Source: an uncultured Clostridia bacterium
Lineage (GTDB): Bacteria > Bacillota > Clostridia > Oscillospirales > Ruminococcaceae
Direction: 5' to 3'
NCBI GenBank assembly: GCA_945835425.1
Contig: CAMAJC010000035.1
Location: 1 to 10,269 of the forward strand
Length of the DNA: 10,269 bases
In this document: positions 1-5,821 of the stretch, in pieces
Numbering within the stretch: the stretch's first letter is position 1
Layout of the letters: each line of letters begins with the position of its first letter
The notes under the pieces: model-generated
Databases searched by the model: none
The model's input: only the letters and a program-made list of their open reading frames with translations
What the model was told of the DNA's origin: nothing
Position numbers and translations under genes: made by a program

Positions 1-291
1 GACCCGTCTAATTATTGGTACATGAAGAAACGAAAAAAACAGAAACTTATGTATCTACCCTGATATTGCCAAGGCCTCTCCCTATGGGAGAGGTGGCCGT
101 AGGCCGGAGAGGGCGAAAACAAGTTTCGACTTTATCTGCGATGGGCGACGGCCACAGGCCGCCGCTAAAGTTTTTATACCTCGCTTGGGTAGCGTCGTGC
201 TGGTCGACAGCTTGGTGTAAGTCCAGGTCGCTAAAAACGTGCCGCCGGCACGTTTTTCAGCGCACTTTCGCAGAAAGCGCGCTACGCTCCC
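1..291. repeat. Gene-free stretch packed with palindromic hairpins (REP-like)
   Basis: No convincing gene is seen. The stretch contains successive inverted repeats: CCTCTCCC/GGGAGAGG around TAT (75-93), with a second GGAGAGG copy at 106-112 that could pair alternatively; GGCC-GTA-GGCC (95-105); GCGACGGCC/GGCCGCCGC around ACA with one mismatch (145-165); an 11-bp perfect stem AAAAACGTGCC/GGCACGTTTTT around GCC (233-257), which has A/T tracts on both sides and could terminate transcription in either direction; and GCGCACTTT/AAAGCGCGC with one mismatch (260-282). This is what bacterial intergenic palindromic repeats (REP/MITE-like) look like. The CCTCTCCC...GGAGAGGG unit resembles, from memory, dispersed repeats of gut Ruminococcaceae; that link is not verified. 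Short reading frames here have no ribosome binding site and run through the palindromes. Confidence 0.6.
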
Positions 292-313
292 TCCGAATCC
301 ATCCTCGTCCACC
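292..313 (+). repeat. 22-bp inverted copy of the tRNA-Tyr 3' end (T-loop plus acceptor strand)
   Basis: These 22 bases are the exact reverse complement of 373-394, the 3' end of the adjacent tRNA-Tyr gene: half of the T-arm, the acceptor strand CTCGTCC, the discriminator base and CC. On the plus strand the fragment reads in the sense orientation of a tRNA 3' end, but no tRNA body lies upstream. It is followed directly by a 9-bp hairpin (314-336). It may be a tRNA remnant, an integration or recombination scar, or part of the palindromic repeat to its left. Confidence 0.85.
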
Positions 314-336
314 GTTGCCGTTTTATTAACGGCAAC
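314..336. terminator. Small perfect hairpin beside the tRNA-fragment repeat
   Basis: GTTGCCGTT (314-322) pairs perfectly with AACGGCAAC (328-336) around the loop TTATT. There is no T-tract immediately after it on the plus strand. On the minus strand it lies just beyond the tRNA operon terminator and could act as a back-up stop or as 3'-end protection. It may equally be part of the neighbouring palindromic repeat. Confidence 0.4.
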
Positions 337-338
337 AG

Positions 339-372
339 AAAAAGGTCCTTGGCATACGCCAAGGACCTTTTT
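339..372 (-). terminator. Intrinsic terminator of the tRNA operon
   Basis: A perfect 14-bp inverted repeat, AAAAAGGTCCTTGG (339-352) and its complement (359-372), with a 6-nt loop. Read on the minus strand it starts at the CCA end of tRNA-Tyr and finishes in TTTTTC, so it is the natural terminator of the Pro-Thr-Tyr operon. Its 5' arm touches the final A of the tRNA, so mature 3'-end formation needs cleavage or trimming at the base of the hairpin. Confidence 0.88.
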
Positions 373-455
373 GGTGGACGAGGATGGATTCGGACCATCG
401 AAGCTTACGCAACAGATTTACAGTCTGCCCCCTTTGGCCACTCGGGAACTCGTCC
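372..455 (-). tRNA. tRNA-Tyr (GTA)
   Basis: Reading the complement gives acceptor GGACGAG, a class II body with an extended variable arm, anticodon loop CTGTAAA with anticodon GTA (template 419-421), T-arm TCCGAATCC, acceptor strand CTCGTCC, discriminator A and an encoded CCA. The length of 84 nt fits a bacterial tRNA-Tyr. It is the last gene of the three-tRNA operon. Its 3' terminal 22 bases recur in inverted orientation at 292-313. Confidence 0.95.
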
Positions 456-464
456 ATATGAAAT

Positions 465-540
465 TGGAGCTGGTGGACGGACTCGAACCCCCGACCTGCT
501 GATTACAAATCAGCTGCTCTACCAACTGAGCTACACCAGC
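465..540 (-). tRNA. tRNA-Thr (TGT)
   Basis: The complement folds as a standard 76-nt cloverleaf: acceptor GCTGGTG pairing with CACCAGC, D-arm GCTCAGTTGGTAGAGC, anticodon stem GCTGA/TCAGC with loop TTTGTAA (anticodon TGT), T-arm GGGGGTTCGAGTCC, discriminator T and an encoded CCA. It is the middle gene of the operon, nine bases from both tRNA-Tyr and tRNA-Pro, so all three are processed from one transcript. Confidence 0.96.
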
Positions 541-549
541 AAAACTTAA

Positions 550-626
550 TGGTCGGGGCGACAGGACTCGAACCTGCGGCATCTTGGTCCCAAACCAAGC
601 ACTCTACCAAACTGAGCTACGCCCCG
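550..626 (-). tRNA. tRNA-Pro (TGG)
   Basis: The complement folds as a 77-nt tRNA: acceptor CGGGGCG pairing with CGCCCCG, D-arm with loop AGTTTGGTA, anticodon stem CTTGG/CCAAG with loop TTTGGGA (anticodon TGG), T-arm CAGGTTCGAGTCCTG, discriminator A and an encoded CCA. It is the first gene of the operon, about 40 bases downstream of a consensus promoter. Confidence 0.96.
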
Positions 627-664
627 AATTCGCCGCCAACATCTTTGCTTGTTTCAGCTTGACT

Positions 665-693
665 ATTATATCATGGGGGCTTCCATTTGTCAA
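665..693 (-). promoter_or_regulatory. Sigma-A promoter of the Pro-Thr-Tyr tRNA operon
   Basis: On the minus strand a perfect -35 TTGACA (693-688) and a perfect -10 TATAAT (670-665) are separated by 17 bp. Transcription should start near 658, about 30 bases ahead of tRNA-Pro. A consensus match of this quality is expected for a stable-RNA promoter. Confidence 0.9.
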
Positions 694-736
694 GCTTTTT
701 TGAAAAAAATACTCCTACTGAGAATTACAGAAAAAC

Positions 737-765
737 TGGACATACTATTCAGTAAATGCTACAAT
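737..765 (+). promoter_or_regulatory. Sigma-A promoter of the cupin gene
   Basis: TGGACA (737-742) and TACAAT (760-765) lie 17 bp apart, giving a leader of about 25 bases to the cupin start. It is divergent from the tRNA promoter, with about 43 bp between the two -35 boxes. Confidence 0.65.
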
Positions 766-796
766 AATAGCAAAAGATGTGAAAGGAGCCATATTT

Positions 797-1129
797 ATGC
801 CTGAAATCATGAAAAATATCCGCAAAGCAGAAGTTTTAACCCTCAAAGAACAGATTTCTTATCAGGAAGGGCAGGTTGTCAGCAAAACGCTCGCCCAAAA
901 CGGTGCTGTCAGTGTCACACTCTTTTCTTTCGACAAGGGCGAGGAGATCAGCACCCACGCTTCCGGAGGAGACGCCTTTGTCACCTGCTTGGACGGCACC
1001 GGCAGAATCACGATCGACGACACCGAGTACCTGCTGCATGAAGGCGAATCGATTGTAATGCCGGCCGGACATCCGCATGCCGTATATGGTCAGGAGCAAT
1101 TTAAAATGCTGCTGGTCGTCGTATTCTAA
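797..1129 (+). CDS. Small single-domain cupin protein
   Basis: A 110-residue protein consisting of one beta-barrel cupin domain. Cupin motif 1 is around residues 48-69 (GEEISTHASGGDAFVTCLDG) and motif 2 around 83-94 (GESIVMPAGHPH). Likely metal-facing residues are H54 and H92/H94. The second histidine of the classic HxH in motif 1 is a serine here, so metal binding may be altered. The start is the ATG at 797, which follows AAAGGAG (782-788) with 8-base spacing; an in-frame GTG at 779 lies before the ribosome binding site and is unlikely. It is monocistronic, with its own promoter and terminator. Proteins of this size often bind small ligands or metals, or act as simple isomerases or dioxygenase-like enzymes. 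The family is clear, the substrate is not. Confidence 0.88.
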   Translation: MPEIMKNIRKAEVLTLKEQISYQEGQVVSKTLAQNGAVSVTLFSFDKGEEISTHASGGDAFVTCLDGTGRITIDDTEYLLHEGESIVMPAGHPHAVYGQEQFKMLLVVVF

Positions 1130-1146
1130 GGAAACTCTGTAATAAC

Positions 1147-1179
1147 AAAAGGCAGTGGTCAACAAAACCGCTGCCTTTT
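1147..1179. terminator. Bidirectional terminator between the cupin gene and the flavoprotein operon
   Basis: AAAAGGCAGTGGT (1147-1159) pairs with ACCGCTGCCTTTT (1167-1179) over 13 bp, with one G-T wobble and a 7-base loop. The T-run at 1176-1179 continues as GGTTTTTC on the plus strand. The A-run at 1147-1150 gives a T-run on the minus strand. It therefore sits correctly to end both the cupin transcript and the convergent DUF1667-terminated operon. Confidence 0.85.
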
Positions 1180-1187
1180 GGTTTTTC

Positions 1188-1559
1188 TTACACCTTATGG
1201 ATATTTCTGCACGCCACCAGCGGCACGCCTGTCCCGCAGATATCGGGTATCAGCACATCCCCGATTGCGACCGGCGCTTTGATTATAAGCGCGTTTACCT
1301 CTTGCATCGCGTCAAAAAGCAGCCCTTTGGGGATATCGCCTCTTGTGCGCACCGGGCACAGCGGCAGATGGCCGCCCTCGACCCTGACGGTAGAGGTAAG
1401 GACTCTTCTTGGCGCAGTCACCTCGGTGATCGCGTACTTTTTGCCGCGCGGGCAGGTGTTGCCCGTCACGTCCACGATCTCGTCCCCGTTCATCGTCACC
1501 TTCAGCGGGCATCCCATCGGGCAGACGATACAGGTCATTTCCTTTACTGTTTCCGCCAT
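1188..1559 (-). CDS. DUF1667 four-cysteine protein, partner of the GlpA-like flavoproteins
   Basis: A 123-residue protein whose N-terminus carries C10-x2-C13-x3-C17 and C36 in CPRG. This spacing is typical of a metal or Fe-S site and of DUF1667, a family usually encoded just after FAD-dependent glycerol-3-phosphate dehydrogenase-like genes. Further cysteines are at 68, 108 and 117. Its biochemical role is not established; a small electron-transfer or maturation subunit is a reasonable inference. I prefer the ATG at 1559, preceded by AGAGGTG with 6-base spacing. A GTG at 1568, overlapping the upstream stop as GTGA and preceded by GGAG, would add three residues. Either way it is translationally coupled as the last gene of the operon. 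Confidence 0.88.
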   Translation of the reverse strand: MAETVKEMTCIVCPMGCPLKVTMNGDEIVDVTGNTCPRGKKYAITEVTAPRRVLTSTVRVEGGHLPLCPVRTRGDIPKGLLFDAMQEVNALIIKAPVAIGDVLIPDICGTGVPLVACRNIHKV

Positions 1560-1564
1560 TCTGC

Positions 1565-2848
1565 TCACCTCTTCTCCAGCTTCACGGTAATCTGCTCGCC
1601 CGTCAGGCCCTCAAGTGCCGACGCCTTCACCGTCACCGACTCCATCTCACCGGGCAGCACTTTCTGTTTTGCGCCTTTATACAGCTGTTTATCGCCGCAG
1701 CTGACAATGATATTGACCTTCTCTACGACCTGTCCGACCCGGAAGAACAGCCGGACGTCCTCCTTCTGCGGGAGGGAGAGGGTCTGCGGCACCACATACC
1801 GGATGACGCCTTCCGGACGCACCGGCATCTGCAGCTCTGCTTCCGCCGTCTCGCCTTTCAGCCAGCGGGCAGCGCTCTTGCCGGCCATCTCCGCTTCCTC
1901 GGAAACGAAGTCGACCAGGTCATGGACATGGAGGACGTTTCCGGCCGCAAATACCCCTGCCATACCGGTCTCGCGGCTCTCGCTGACGGCAGCGCCGCCG
2001 GTCACGGGGTCAAGCGCAATACCGGCCTGTCTGGTCAGCTCGTTTTCCGGAATCAGGCCGCAGGAGAGCAGAATCGTATCGCACTCGATAAACTGCTCAG
2101 TTCCGGGAATCGGATTGCGGCGTTCATCGACCTCGGAGATCGTGACGCCCTCGACCCGTTCCTTGCCGTGGACCTTCGTGATCGTGTGGGAAAGGAGCAG
2201 CGGGATATCAAAGTCCCGCAGGCACTGCTGGATATTGCGGGAAAGGCCGCCGGAATAAGGCAGCAGCTCGGCCACCGCCTGCACCTTCGCGCCCTCGAGG
2301 GTCATTCTTCTGGCCATGATCAGGCCGATATCGCCGCTGCCGAGGATAACGACCTTTTTGCCGGGCATATAGCCCTTGATATTGACGAATTTCTGCGCCG
2401 CACCGGCGGTGTAGATACCAGCCGGACGGGTGCCCGGGATGTTCAGGGCGCCGCGGTTTCTCTCCCGGCAGCCCATCGCCAGGACAACTGCCTTTGCGGA
2501 AATCTCCGTCAGGCCGTTTGCAGAGCTGACCGCCGTGATCTCTTTTCGGCCGTTTTCACCCTGCTCCAAGGTCAGCACCATCGTCGAGAGCATCGACGGG
2601 ATGTTTAGCTCCTCCACCCTTTTCGCAAAGCGCGCCGCGTATTCCGGCCCGCTCAGTTCTTCGCCGAAGCGATGGATGCCGAAACCGTTGTGGATGCACT
2701 GCAGCAGGATGCCGCCCAGCTCCGGTTCCCGTTCCAGAATCAGGATATCCGACGGGTCAATGCCGTTTTCCGCTGCCGCGACTGCCGCAGCAAGACCGGC
2801 CGGACCGCCGCCGATAATGACAAGGTCTCTTTCCATCCGTTCATTCAT
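1565..2848 (-). CDS. NAD(P)/FAD-dependent oxidoreductase, second subunit of the GlpA/DUF1667 trio
   Basis: A 427-residue two-dinucleotide-binding flavoprotein of the pyridine nucleotide-disulfide oxidoreductase superfamily. The FAD-binding Rossmann motif is GGGPAGLA (13-20), followed by the acidic end of beta-2 in LILERE. The NAD(P)-binding motif is GSGDIG (170-175), and the second FAD motif lies around GVFAAGN (298-304). I see no CxxC redox-active disulfide, so it is not a thioredoxin reductase. The last 90 or so residues form an extra beta-rich C-terminal domain. The ATG at 2848 follows AAGGTGG and overlaps the upstream gene by 8 bases (ATGAATGA), indicating coupling; a longer in-frame extension would run back through the upstream gene and is rejected. 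In this conserved arrangement the protein probably moves electrons between the dehydrogenase subunit and NAD(P). That role is inferred. Confidence 0.9.
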   Translation of the reverse strand: MNERMERDLVIIGGGPAGLAAAVAAAENGIDPSDILILEREPELGGILLQCIHNGFGIHRFGEELSGPEYAARFAKRVEELNIPSMLSTMVLTLEQGENGRKEITAVSSANGLTEISAKAVVLAMGCRERNRGALNIPGTRPAGIYTAGAAQKFVNIKGYMPGKKVVILGSGDIGLIMARRMTLEGAKVQAVAELLPYSGGLSRNIQQCLRDFDIPLLLSHTITKVHGKERVEGVTISEVDERRNPIPGTEQFIECDTILLSCGLIPENELTRQAGIALDPVTGGAAVSESRETGMAGVFAAGNVLHVHDLVDFVSEEAEMAGKSAARWLKGETAEAELQMPVRPEGVIRYVVPQTLSLPQKEDVRLFFRVGQVVEKVNIIVSCGDKQLYKGAKQKVLPGEMESVTVKASALEGLTGEQITVKLEKR

Positions 2849-4292
2849 CCCGTCCACCTTCTTTCGTCTTTCCAAACAGCAGCTTGGAGCTGCCGCCGCA
2901 TTTGGTAACCGCTTCAACCGGGATGCCCAGTTCTCTTGCGATAATCTCCACCGCCTGGGGCGTGCAGAAACCACCGCTGCACCGTCCCATGCCGGTACGG
3001 GTGCGCCGTTTCACGCCGTCGAGGTCGTGGGCAGGCGGATTCTGATGAAGAGCGCGGACAATCTCGCCCTCGGTGACCGTCTCGCAGCGGCAGATGATCT
3101 GGCCAAAGCGCGAATCCTCTTCAATCAGTTTCCGGCGCTCTTCTTCGTTCATCTCCCGGAATTTCGGGATCGGCTTGCGGATGGGGTCGAAATCCGCTTT
3201 CGGCGCGAGTTCCAGTCCCATTTCTCCGAGCTTTTCCACCGCGTACTGCGCAATCGCGGGCGCGGAAGAAAGGCCGGGAGATTCGATGCCGGTCAGATGG
3301 AGCACATGCTCGGAATGAGCGGAAGGCTCGATAATGAAGTCATGCCCGGCGCTGCAGGAGCGCAGGCCGGTAAAGCTGGTGATAACCGCGCGGGTATTGA
3401 CCGACGGCACCGATTTTGCCGCCAGCTGCGCAACGGTGCGCAGGCCCTCTGCGGTCGTCGCGACGTCCTCTTTGCTCTCCTGGTTCTCGGAGGTCGGCCC
3501 GAGCAGCAGGTTTCCGTCCACCGTCGGGGTGACGAGGATGCCCTTGCCCATCTTCGTGGGGCACTGGAAGATCGTATGGGAAACGGTTTTGCCCTGGTCG
3601 CGGTCGAGGAGCATATATTCGCCCCGTCTGGGCTGAATCTGATAATCCGTGTCGCCAAAAAGCGCGGCGACGGTATCGCTCATCAGCCCTGCCGCGTTGA
3701 CGACAAAGCGCGCCTGCACCTGCTCGCCCTCGGCGCTCGTGAGCGTCCAGACGCCGTTTTCATAGGAAGCGCCGGTGAGGGTAAAGCCGGTTTTCAGCTC
3801 TGCGCCGTTGTCCATGGCGTTTCCTGCCGCGGCGATGGTCAGCTCATAAGGGCAGACGATGCCGCCGGTGGGCGCATAGAGCGCCGCCGTGACCGCCTCC
3901 GACAGCCTCGGCTCCATTTCCCGCGCCTCGTCTCCGGAGATGATTCTGACCCCGGGGACGCCGTTTTTGATACCTCTGTCCAGCAGGGTCTTTAAGGTTT
4001 CGTTATCCTGTTCATCAAATGCCAAAACCAGCGAACCGTTGCGCTTAAAGGGGACGGACAGCTCCTCCGTCACCTTTTCCATCATCCGGTTGCCGTCCAC
4101 GTTCAGCTTCGCCATCAAACTACCGGGTACACAGTCAAAGCCCGCGTGGACAATCGCAGAGTTGGCCTTGGAAGTGCCCATAGCCACGTCGTCCGCCTTT
4201 TCCAGCAGAAGCACCGACAACTGATACCGGGACAGTTCCCGCGCGATCAGCGCGCCGACAACACCGGCGCCGATTACCGCTACGTCTACCAT
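2841..4292 (-). CDS. GlpA-like FAD-dependent dehydrogenase with BFD-type [2Fe-2S] domain
   Basis: A 483-residue DAO-superfamily flavoprotein. The N-terminal FAD motif is GAGVVG (8-13), with LLLEK closing the fold. The substrate domain occupies the middle (about 40-370) and the C-terminal FAD contact is in LTGIESPGLSSAP. The C-terminal BFD-like [2Fe-2S] domain has C401-x-C403 and C438-x4-C443. This is the architecture of anaerobic glycerol-3-phosphate dehydrogenase-type proteins (GlpA/GlpO-like, also called L-2-hydroxyglutarate oxidase-like). The substrate is therefore likely glycerol-3-phosphate, but a 2-hydroxy acid remains possible. The start is set at the ATG at 4292, with AAAGGA about 12 bases upstream, which is long; a GTG at 4313 would sit at the Shine-Dalgarno itself and is unlikely. 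It is the first gene of the operon and overlaps the next by 8 bases. Confidence 0.9.
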   Translation of the reverse strand: MVDVAVIGAGVVGALIARELSRYQLSVLLLEKADDVAMGTSKANSAIVHAGFDCVPGSLMAKLNVDGNRMMEKVTEELSVPFKRNGSLVLAFDEQDNETLKTLLDRGIKNGVPGVRIISGDEAREMEPRLSEAVTAALYAPTGGIVCPYELTIAAAGNAMDNGAELKTGFTLTGASYENGVWTLTSAEGEQVQARFVVNAAGLMSDTVAALFGDTDYQIQPRRGEYMLLDRDQGKTVSHTIFQCPTKMGKGILVTPTVDGNLLLGPTSENQESKEDVATTAEGLRTVAQLAAKSVPSVNTRAVITSFTGLRSCSAGHDFIIEPSAHSEHVLHLTGIESPGLSSAPAIAQYAVEKLGEMGLELAPKADFDPIRKPIPKFREMNEEERRKLIEEDSRFGQIICRCETVTEGEIVRALHQNPPAHDLDGVKRRTRTGMGRCSGGFCTPQAVEIIARELGIPVEAVTKCGGSSKLLFGKTKEGGRDE

Positions 4293-4381
4293 ACATTTAT
4301 CCAATCCTTTCACGGAAACGCTGCCCAGTGCGGTGCGCTTCCCAATATCCGCCCTGAAAAGCCGGACGGTTTCCTATGTCC

Positions 4382-4410
4382 ATTTTAGTCGAAATGATTC
4401 GGCTTGTCAA
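4382..4410 (-). promoter_or_regulatory. Sigma-A promoter of the flavoprotein operon
   Basis: On the minus strand, TTGACA (4410-4405) and TAAAAT (4387-4382) are separated by 17 bp. Transcription should start near 4375, leaving a leader of about 80 bases before the GlpA-like start. The leader contains GGAAAC and GTTTCC, which could pair over a distance; I could not identify a known riboswitch in it. Confidence 0.82.
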
Positions 4411-4472
4411 TCAGGATAGAAAAAGGAAGATAAATTTTCCGGAATCCCGCAGAAAAATCTTTATAAAATGCC

Positions 4473-4503
4473 TTGACTTTGAGTTCACTCCAGGTTGTAT
4501 AAT
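4473..4503 (+). promoter_or_regulatory. MerR-type promoter and operator of the aldo/keto reductase
   Basis: TTGACT (4473-4478) and a perfect TATAAT (4498-4503) are separated by 19 bp instead of 17. The spacer contains an imperfect inverted repeat, ACTTTGAGT-TC-ACTCCAGGT (4476-4495), centred between the two boxes. A 19-20 bp spacer filled by a GAGT...ACTC-type palindrome is the hallmark of promoters activated by MerR-family regulators, which untwist the DNA to realign the boxes. No merR-like gene lies in the window, so the regulator must act from elsewhere. Confidence 0.82.
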
Positions 4504-4542
4504 AAGAAAAAAGCAAACCCTATCATAACAACGGAGGTATTT

Positions 4543-5667
4543 ATGAGCGACAAAAAACTGGGCTTCGGGCTGATGCGTCTGCCGTCCCTCGATCCGAACG
4601 ACCCTTCCAAAATCGATATGGAGCAGATGAAAAAGATGGTGGACACCTTTATCGAACGGGGCTTCACCTATTTTGACACCGCGTGGATGTACTGCGCTTT
4701 CGCCAGCGAAAAGGCAGCCAAAGAAGCGCTGGTCAGCCGCCATCCGCGGGATTCCTTCACCCTCGCCACCAAGCTGCACGCCGGGTTCCTCAAAACCAAA
4801 GAGGACCGCGACCGCATCTTCAACCAGCAGATGGAAAACACCGGTGTCACTTATTTTGATTATTATCTGCTGCACGACATCAACACCAGCCACTATGAAG
4901 TGTATAAGGAGCTGGATTGCTTTAACTGGATTATGGAGAAAAAGAAACAGGGCCTTGTGCGCCACATCGGCTTTTCCTTCCATGACCACGCGGAGCTGCT
5001 CGACCAGGTGCTGACCGAGCACCCGGAATTTGAGTTTGTCCAGCTGCAGCTCAACTACCTCGACTGGGACAGCGTCGGCGTCCAGTCGCGGAAATGCTAC
5101 GAAGTCGCCACCAAGCACGGCAAGCCGGTCATCGTCATGGAACCGGTCAAAGGCGGTACGCTGGCGAAAGTCCCCGAAAGCGTGGAATCGCTCTTTAAAG
5201 GCTATCATCCCGAAATGTCTATCCCGTCTTGGGCTATCCGCTTTGCAGCGAGCCTGCCGAACGTCAAGCTGGTGCTCTCCGGCATGAGCAATATGGAGCA
5301 GCTGCTGGACAACACCGGCTATATGGCCGACCTGCAGCCGCTCAGTGATGAGGAACACGCTCTCATCAAAAAGGCGGTCGAGATCATCAACTCCAATATC
5401 GCGATCCCCTGCACCGGCTGCTCCTACTGCACCGAAGGCTGCCCGATGCATATCGCCATCCCGCGGTACTTCTCGCTGTACAACGCCGACAAACAGGAGG
5501 TCAAAGAAAAGGGATGGACGCCCCAGGGCGAATATTACGACAACCTGACCCATACCTTCGGCAAGGCCAGCGACTGCATCGCCTGCGGCCAGTGCGAGGG
5601 TGTCTGTCCCCAGCACCTGCCCATCATCGAGCATTTAAAAGAAGTCGCCGCTTATTTCGGCAAATAA
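4543..5667 (+). CDS. Aldo/keto reductase with two C-terminal 4Fe-4S motifs
   Basis: A 374-residue COG1453-type protein. Residues 1-270 form the (beta/alpha)8 aldo/keto reductase barrel, with a recognisable catalytic tetrad D45, Y50, K77 and H111. Near the C-terminus lie two ferredoxin-like clusters: C290-x2-C293-x2-C296-x3-C300-P and C345-x2-C348-x2-C351-x3-C355-P. This suggests a redox enzyme that can exchange electrons with ferredoxin-like partners as well as NAD(P)H. The substrate is unknown. The ATG at 4543 follows GGAGG (4533-4537) with 5-base spacing. It is monocistronic between a MerR-type promoter and a terminator, which suggests induction by an effector or stress. A long opposite-strand reading frame over this gene is a shadow. 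Confidence 0.93.
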   Translation: MSDKKLGFGLMRLPSLDPNDPSKIDMEQMKKMVDTFIERGFTYFDTAWMYCAFASEKAAKEALVSRHPRDSFTLATKLHAGFLKTKEDRDRIFNQQMENTGVTYFDYYLLHDINTSHYEVYKELDCFNWIMEKKKQGLVRHIGFSFHDHAELLDQVLTEHPEFEFVQLQLNYLDWDSVGVQSRKCYEVATKHGKPVIVMEPVKGGTLAKVPESVESLFKGYHPEMSIPSWAIRFAASLPNVKLVLSGMSNMEQLLDNTGYMADLQPLSDEEHALIKKAVEIINSNIAIPCTGCSYCTEGCPMHIAIPRYFSLYNADKQEVKEKGWTPQGEYYDNLTHTFGKASDCIACGQCEGVCPQHLPIIEHLKEVAAYFGK

Positions 5668-5689
5668 ATCACCATACCCCAAGCGCTGC

Positions 5690-5724
5690 AAAAGCGGTCT
5701 GTCCTTGCGCAGGCCGCTTTTTCT
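5690..5724 (+). terminator. Terminator of the aldo/keto reductase gene
   Basis: AAAAGCGGTCTG (5690-5701) pairs with CAGGCCGCTTTT (5710-5721) over 12 bp with one G-T wobble and an 8-base loop, followed by TTC. It lies 22 bases after the stop codon. Confidence 0.85.
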
Positions 5725-5821
5725 TTCGAATATTTATGAAATTTATGTGAATTATTCTCCAGACCCGCAACTATTTTGCCTTTGCTCCGTTATTATTTAT
5801 AAAGGATAAGGGGTGATCTTC

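Noticed and set aside
292..394. Reading the repeated tRNA-Tyr end as a prophage attachment pair (attL/attR)
   Set aside because: The copies are inverted and only about 60 bp apart with no integrase gene between or beside them, so a standard integrated element does not fit.
15..549. Short open frames over the palindromic stretch and the tRNA genes
   Set aside because: They run through hairpins and clearly folding tRNAs and have no ribosome binding sites.
1155..2258. Plus-strand open frame of about 367 codons over the DUF1667 and NAD/FAD genes
   Set aside because: It begins inside the bidirectional terminator and spans two real minus-strand genes; its composition is that of a shadow frame.
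2430..3995. Long plus-strand open frame antisense to the two flavoprotein genes
   Set aside because: It crosses the boundary of two well-supported minus-strand genes, its translation is low-complexity and rich in Arg/Ala/Gly without motifs, and no ribosome binding site precedes it.
4293..4375. A riboswitch or T-box in the leader of the flavoprotein operon
   Set aside because: The leader is only about 80 bases long, and I see no conserved riboswitch motif, no T-box sequence and no attenuator hairpin with a T-tract.
4411..5634. Long minus-strand open frame (about 400 codons) antisense to the aldo/keto reductase
   Set aside because: It lies within a gene that has an intact catalytic tetrad, two Fe-S motifs, promoter, ribosome binding site and terminator. 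The antisense frame has no recognisable domain and is explained by the codon bias of a GC-rich gene.
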